NCBI GenBank assembly: GCA_019307945.1
Contig: JAFDIS010000002.1
Coordinates: 26,436 to 90,435, forward strand
DNA from: Deltaproteobacteria bacterium
Lineage (GTDB): Bacteria; Desulfobacterota; DSM-4660; Desulfatiglandales; Desulfatiglandaceae
DNA length: 64,000 nt
Reading direction: 5' to 3'
Under the pieces are notes generated by a model that saw only the letters and a list, made by a program, of their open reading frames with translations, did no database searches and was not told the DNA's origin. Position numbers and translations under genes: made by a program. Shown here piece by piece: positions 60,815-64,000 of the stretch. The first letter of the stretch is position 1; each line of letters begins with the position of its first letter.

Positions 60815-63800
60815 ATGGCACTTAGCAATAGTGAAAGAATAGGAAAAGGCCTGGATCTCCTCCGCAATGGTCTGGCCCCATTTGTTGAACGGGAGCTGGA
60901 AGCGGTTTATGGAGACAAATGGCATGAAAAGGCCAGACAAAGCGTAGCCAAAGAAAGGGACTGGAAGGTTAAGGGCGGAAAGGTTCAATGGGATGCTTAT
61001 CTGATTCTGATGACCCTTTGGAATCACTGGAATGATGTATTCAGGAAAACACTCGGGCATGCTGAGCGGTCCTATGTGAGCGAGCTGCGGGAGGTCAGAA
61101 ACCGCTGGGCGCATCAGAATGCCTTTACCTATGATGACACCTACCGGGCCCTTGATTCCATGGCAAGGCTGCTTAGATCCGTCTCTGCGAAGGAAGCCCA
61201 AGAAGTCGATAAAATGGCGCAGGAGACCATGAGGGTCAGGTTCGCGGAACAGGCGCGACAGGAAGTAAGAAAAAAGAGCGTCTCATCCATAGAAGGGCGC
61301 CCTTCCACCGGCCTCAAGCCCTGGCGGGAGGTGGTAACCCCTCATCCTGATGTGGCAGGCGGCCGCTACCACCAGGCCGAGTTTGCCGCTGACCTGGAAC
61401 AAGTAAGGGCAGGTAAAGCCAGCGGGGAGTACGGGGACCCGAGGGAATTCTTTCGACGCACTTTTCTGACCCTGGGCCTGAATGACCTCCTGAAAGAGGC
61501 ACTTCTTCGCTTGACCAATAAAGGCGGCAGTCCCGTGGTGGAACTCCAGACCAATTTCGGCGGCGGCAAGACACACTCCATGCTGGCCCTTTATCATCTC
61601 TTCTCGGATGTTCCCGCCGGTGAACTCACCGGCGTTGAGGAGATCCTTGAGGCAACGGCGATCAGTTCGGCGCCAAAAGTGCATAGAGCAGCCCTTGTCG
61701 GAACTGCCCTAAACCCAGGTCAACCCCATGTGAAAGGAGATGGAACCGAGATCCGTACCTTATGGGGAGAGCTTGCCTGGCAATTGGGCAAAGCTGAAGG
61801 ATATGCCCTGGTGGCTGGAAATGATGCAAACGGAACCAGCCCCGGCTCCCAGGTTCTGTGCGATCTCTTCCAGCGATACAGCCCATGCCTGATTCTCATT
61901 GACGAATGGGTGGCCTATGTCCGCCAGACCTACGGGAAGACAGGGCTTACGGGTGGAAGCTTTGATGCCAACATGACCTTTGCCCAGGCCATTACCGAGG
62001 CTTCACGCGCAACGCCGGGGACCCTGCTTGTGGCGAGCATCCCGTCTTCAGATATCGAGATTGGCGGAGAAGGAGGAAAAGAGGCGCTCACGAGACTGAA
62101 AAACACCTTTGGGAGGATGGAATCCCCTTGGCGTCCGGCAAGCGCGGAAGAATCTTTCGAGATAGTGAGACGGCGACTCTTTGAACCCATTACAGACCCC
62201 AAAGATTTTGCCGCCAGAGATGCAGTGATCAAGGCATTCGGCCAGCTTTACCGGGGGAGCAAGGCTGAGTTTCCCCAGGGCTGTGGGGAGACGGATTATG
62301 AGCGGCGGTTGGAGAAAGCCTATCCTATTCATCCCGAGCTTTTCGACAGGCTTTATGAAGACTGGGGCAGCCTTGAGCGATTTCAGAGAACCCGCGGCGT
62401 ATTGAGGCTGATGGCAGCGGTGATTTCAGAGCTCTGGGATCGCCGGGATGCAAGCCTCCTGATCATGCCGCCTTCCGTGCCCATGGATGCCCCGGCAGTC
62501 CAGTCCGAGCTGACGCGATACCTGGAAGACAACTGGCGCCCGGTGATGGAAAAGGATGTGGACGGCCCTGAAGCCCTTCCTCTCAAAATTGACCGTGAAG
62601 TACCTACGCTGGGACGCTACTCCGCCGCAAGGAGGGTAGCAAGAACAATCTATATGGGATCCGCTCCTTTGGCCAAGGCAAAAAACCCTGGTATTGATGA
62701 CCGCCGTATTCGCTTGGGGTGTGTCCAACCAGGTGAGAATATAGCGACCTTTGGCGACGCCTTGAGGAGACTTACGGATCAAGCAACTCATCTCTACATA
62801 GACGGCAGGCGTTACTGGTATTCCACACAGCCAAGCGTAACACGGCTTGCACAGGATCGGGCCGCCCAGCAGGAAACGGACCAGGTCTGGCAGGAACTCA
62901 AGCGCCGGTTGAGAATAGATAAACAGCGTGGGGAGTTCGCTGCCGTTCACATGGTGCCGGAGTCCACAAGTGATGTGCCGGATGAAATGGACGCGCGACT
63001 CGTAGTGCTGGGTCCGGAAAAGCCCCACACCGGCAAGGCGACTGATAGCAAAGCCCGGCTGGAAGCCGAACAGATCCTCCAGAACCGAGGCAACAGCCCA
63101 AGGATATTTAAGAACATGCTGGTTTTCCTGGCACCCGACAAGGCCCGGCTGAATGATCTGGAGCAGGCCATTCGCAATTATCTTGCCTGGGATTCCATAT
63201 GGAAAGAAAAAGAGGCTCTAAACCTGGATGCCTTTCAGTCCAACCAGGCTTCCACCAAGCGTGAGCAGGCGGATGAAACGGTTCAAACCCGTATCAAAGA
63301 GACTTATGTATGGCTTCTTGTGCCGTTTCAGCCGGATCCCCAGGGGGCAATCGAGTGGCAGGAGTCCCGTCTCCAGGGCCAGGATGCCCTGGCTGTCAGG
63401 GCGGTCAAGAGGCTCAAGAACGACGAAAACCTGATCACCCGGTTTTCACCAACTCGATTACGTCTTGAATTGGACCGCTATCTCTGGAAGGAGACCGATC
63501 ATCTCAATCTTAAAAAGCTCTGGGAGTATTTTGCCACGTACCTCTATTTGCCGCGTTTTAGAGACAGTGGGGTATTGACCCAGGCGGTCCAGGAGGGAGT
63601 CCAGCAGACGACCTGGGCAGAACACTTTGCTTATGCCGAAGGCTATGATGAAGACAAGAACCGCTATATGGGGCTGAAGACCGGGCAACTGACATCCGTG
63701 GTTTTGGATGCCCACAGCGTAATTATCAAGCCGGAACCGGCAAAAAGGCAGTTGGAGCAAGAAAAGGATGAGCCAAAACCAGACGGAGTAAAGAAAGCCG

Positions 63801-64000
63801 GAGTAAAAGAACCGGGAGAGAAGGAACCTGGGGACAAAAAGCCGGAAGAACCAGCCAAACCCAGGCGATTTCACGGCTCAATCAAACTGGACGCCACAAG
63901 GCTTGGAAGGGATGCAGGAAAACTCGGGGAAGAAATCGTCCAACATCTCTCGGCCCTTGTTGGGGCGGAGGTCGAGGTTACCCTTGAGATAAGCGCTAAA
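60815..64000 (+). CDS. DUF499 ATPase with N-terminal Swt1-type HEPN domain, 3' end outside window
   Basis: Open from ATG 60815 to the last base, at least 1062 residues with no stop; it is cut by the window edge. Residues 1-125 form an Swt1-family HEPN domain with the RNase motif R95-x4-H100 (EVRNRWAHQ). The P-loop is NFGGGKTHS (G249-T253), with Walker B in CLILIDEWVAY (Asp363). The C-terminus has an acidic/lysine-rich linker rich in Pro-Glu-Lys and a final domain (VEVTLEIS). It starts 12 bases after the HEPN gene. DUF499 proteins accompany DUF1156 methylases and helicases in anti-phage loci. Unlike those two partners it shows no internal deletion. Confidence 0.88.
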   Translation, partial: MALSNSERIGKGLDLLRNGLAPFVERELEAVYGDKWHEKARQSVAKERDWKVKGGKVQWDAYLILMTLWNHWNDVFRKTLGHAERSYVSELREVRNRWAHQNAFTYDDTYRALDSMARLLRSVSAKEAQEVDKMAQETMRVRFAEQARQEVRKKSVSSIEGRPSTGLKPWREVVTPHPDVAGGRYHQAEFAADLEQVRAGKASGEYGDPREFFRRTFLTLGLNDLLKEALLRLTNKGGSPVVELQTNFGGGKTHSMLALYHLFSDVPAGELTGVEEILEATAISSAPKVHRAALVGTALNPGQPHVKGDGTEIRTLWGELAWQLGKAEGYALVAGNDANGTSPGSQVLCDLFQRYSPCLILIDEWVAYVRQTYGKTGLTGGSFDANMTFAQAITEASRATPGTLLVASIPSSDIEIGGEGGKEALTRLKNTFGRMESPWRPASAEESFEIVRRRLFEPITDPKDFAARDAVIKAFGQLYRGSKAEFPQGCGETDYERRLEKAYPIHPELFDRLYEDWGSLERFQRTRGVLRLMAAVISELWDRRDASLLIMPPSVPMDAPAVQSELTRYLEDNWRPVMEKDVDGPEALPLKIDREVPTLGRYSAARRVARTIYMGSAPLAKAKNPGIDDRRIRLGCVQPGENIATFGDALRRLTDQATHLYIDGRRYWYSTQPSVTRLAQDRAAQQETDQVWQELKRRLRIDKQRGEFAAVHMVPESTSDVPDEMDARLVVLGPEKPHTGKATDSKARLEAEQILQNRGNSPRIFKNMLVFLAPDKARLNDLEQAIRNYLAWDSIWKEKEALNLDAFQSNQASTKREQADETVQTRIKETYVWLLVPFQPDPQGAIEWQESRLQGQDALAVRAVKRLKNDENLITRFSPTRLRLELDRYLWKETDHLNLKKLWEYFATYLYLPRFRDSGVLTQAVQEGVQQTTWAEHFAYAEGYDEDKNRYMGLKTGQLTSVVLDAHSVIIKPEPAKRQLEQEKDEPKPDGVKKAGVKEPGEKEPGDKKPEEPAKPRRFHGSIKLDATRLGRDAGKLGEEIVQHLSALVGAEVEVTLEISAK

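Noticed and set aside
52073..64000. Integrase or second attachment site for the island
   Set aside because: No tyrosine or serine recombinase is visible up to 64 kb, so mobility of the island rests only on location, base composition and gene content.

Overview
The window looks like a chromosomal segment of a GC-rich Deltaproteobacterium (Desulfobacterota type). This rests on gene families and codon bias: an AmmeMemoRadiSam radical SAM enzyme, paired MotB-like proteins, a sigma-54 regulator, a corrinoid methyltransferase pair, and a TrpA with the ELQIPFSEP variant. It is not proven, because no rRNA is present. Everything up to about 52.1 kb reads as core chromosome. From the tRNA-Pro gene to the right edge the DNA is an accessory island.

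Layout. 0-10.8 kb: a sodium:solute symporter with its own promoter and leader terminator; a NEW3-domain/ABC-2 export system; a 3-hydroxyacyl-CoA dehydrogenase; two TRL-like small proteins; a UroD-type methyltransferase with its corrinoid protein; a short secreted protein. 10.8-19.3 kb (minus): a nine-gene operon aroK-aroC-aroF-aroB-pheA-tyrA-aroD-aroE-aroA, holding all seven shikimate steps plus the Phe and Tyr branches. Ahead of it is a 26-residue leader peptide with a Phe-Tyr-Phe-Tyr-Phe-Trp run and an intrinsic terminator. 19.5-20.2 kb: a vapBC module. 20.3-27.1 kb (plus): trpEGDCFBA behind a leader ORF with three tandem Trp codons and two mutually exclusive terminator hairpins. The two divergent operons therefore supply Phe, Tyr and Trp, and each has its own ribosome-mediated attenuator built on a similar stem core. 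The DAHP synthase lacks a regulatory domain, so attenuation may be a main control point.

27-52 kb: an ADP-forming acyl-CoA synthetase subunit, AMP nucleosidase, tRNA-Lys and tRNA-Arg, rplM-rpsI, truA, amrS, an ECF sigma/anti-sigma pair leading into a Tat-exported four-cluster ferredoxin and a membrane cytochrome b-like subunit, a sigma-54 activator facing a sigma-54 promoter and two motB-like genes, der, a receiver-only response regulator, pyrG, an RND pump, small conserved proteins, pyrE, a Nudix hydrolase and tRNA-Pro.

52-64 kb, the island: a DUF4143 ATPase under a perfect 10-bp-arm palindrome; a Snf2-type helicase with DUF3883; a Schlafen/AlbA_2 ATP-binding protein; a DUF1156 DNA methylase; a transposase fragment; an MNT nucleotidyltransferase/HEPN pair; and a DUF499 ATPase with an N-terminal Swt1-type HEPN domain that runs off the right edge. 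The helicase-methylase-ATPase set resembles an anti-phage locus. Strikingly, both the helicase and the methylase carry in-frame internal deletions that remove catalytic cores (helicase motifs after Walker A; the SAM-binding motif of the methylase) while the DUF499 protein looks intact. Two related inverted-repeat elements of about 69 and 128 bp occur at 6.3 kb and 44.5 kb; the second supplies the stop codon of pyrG.
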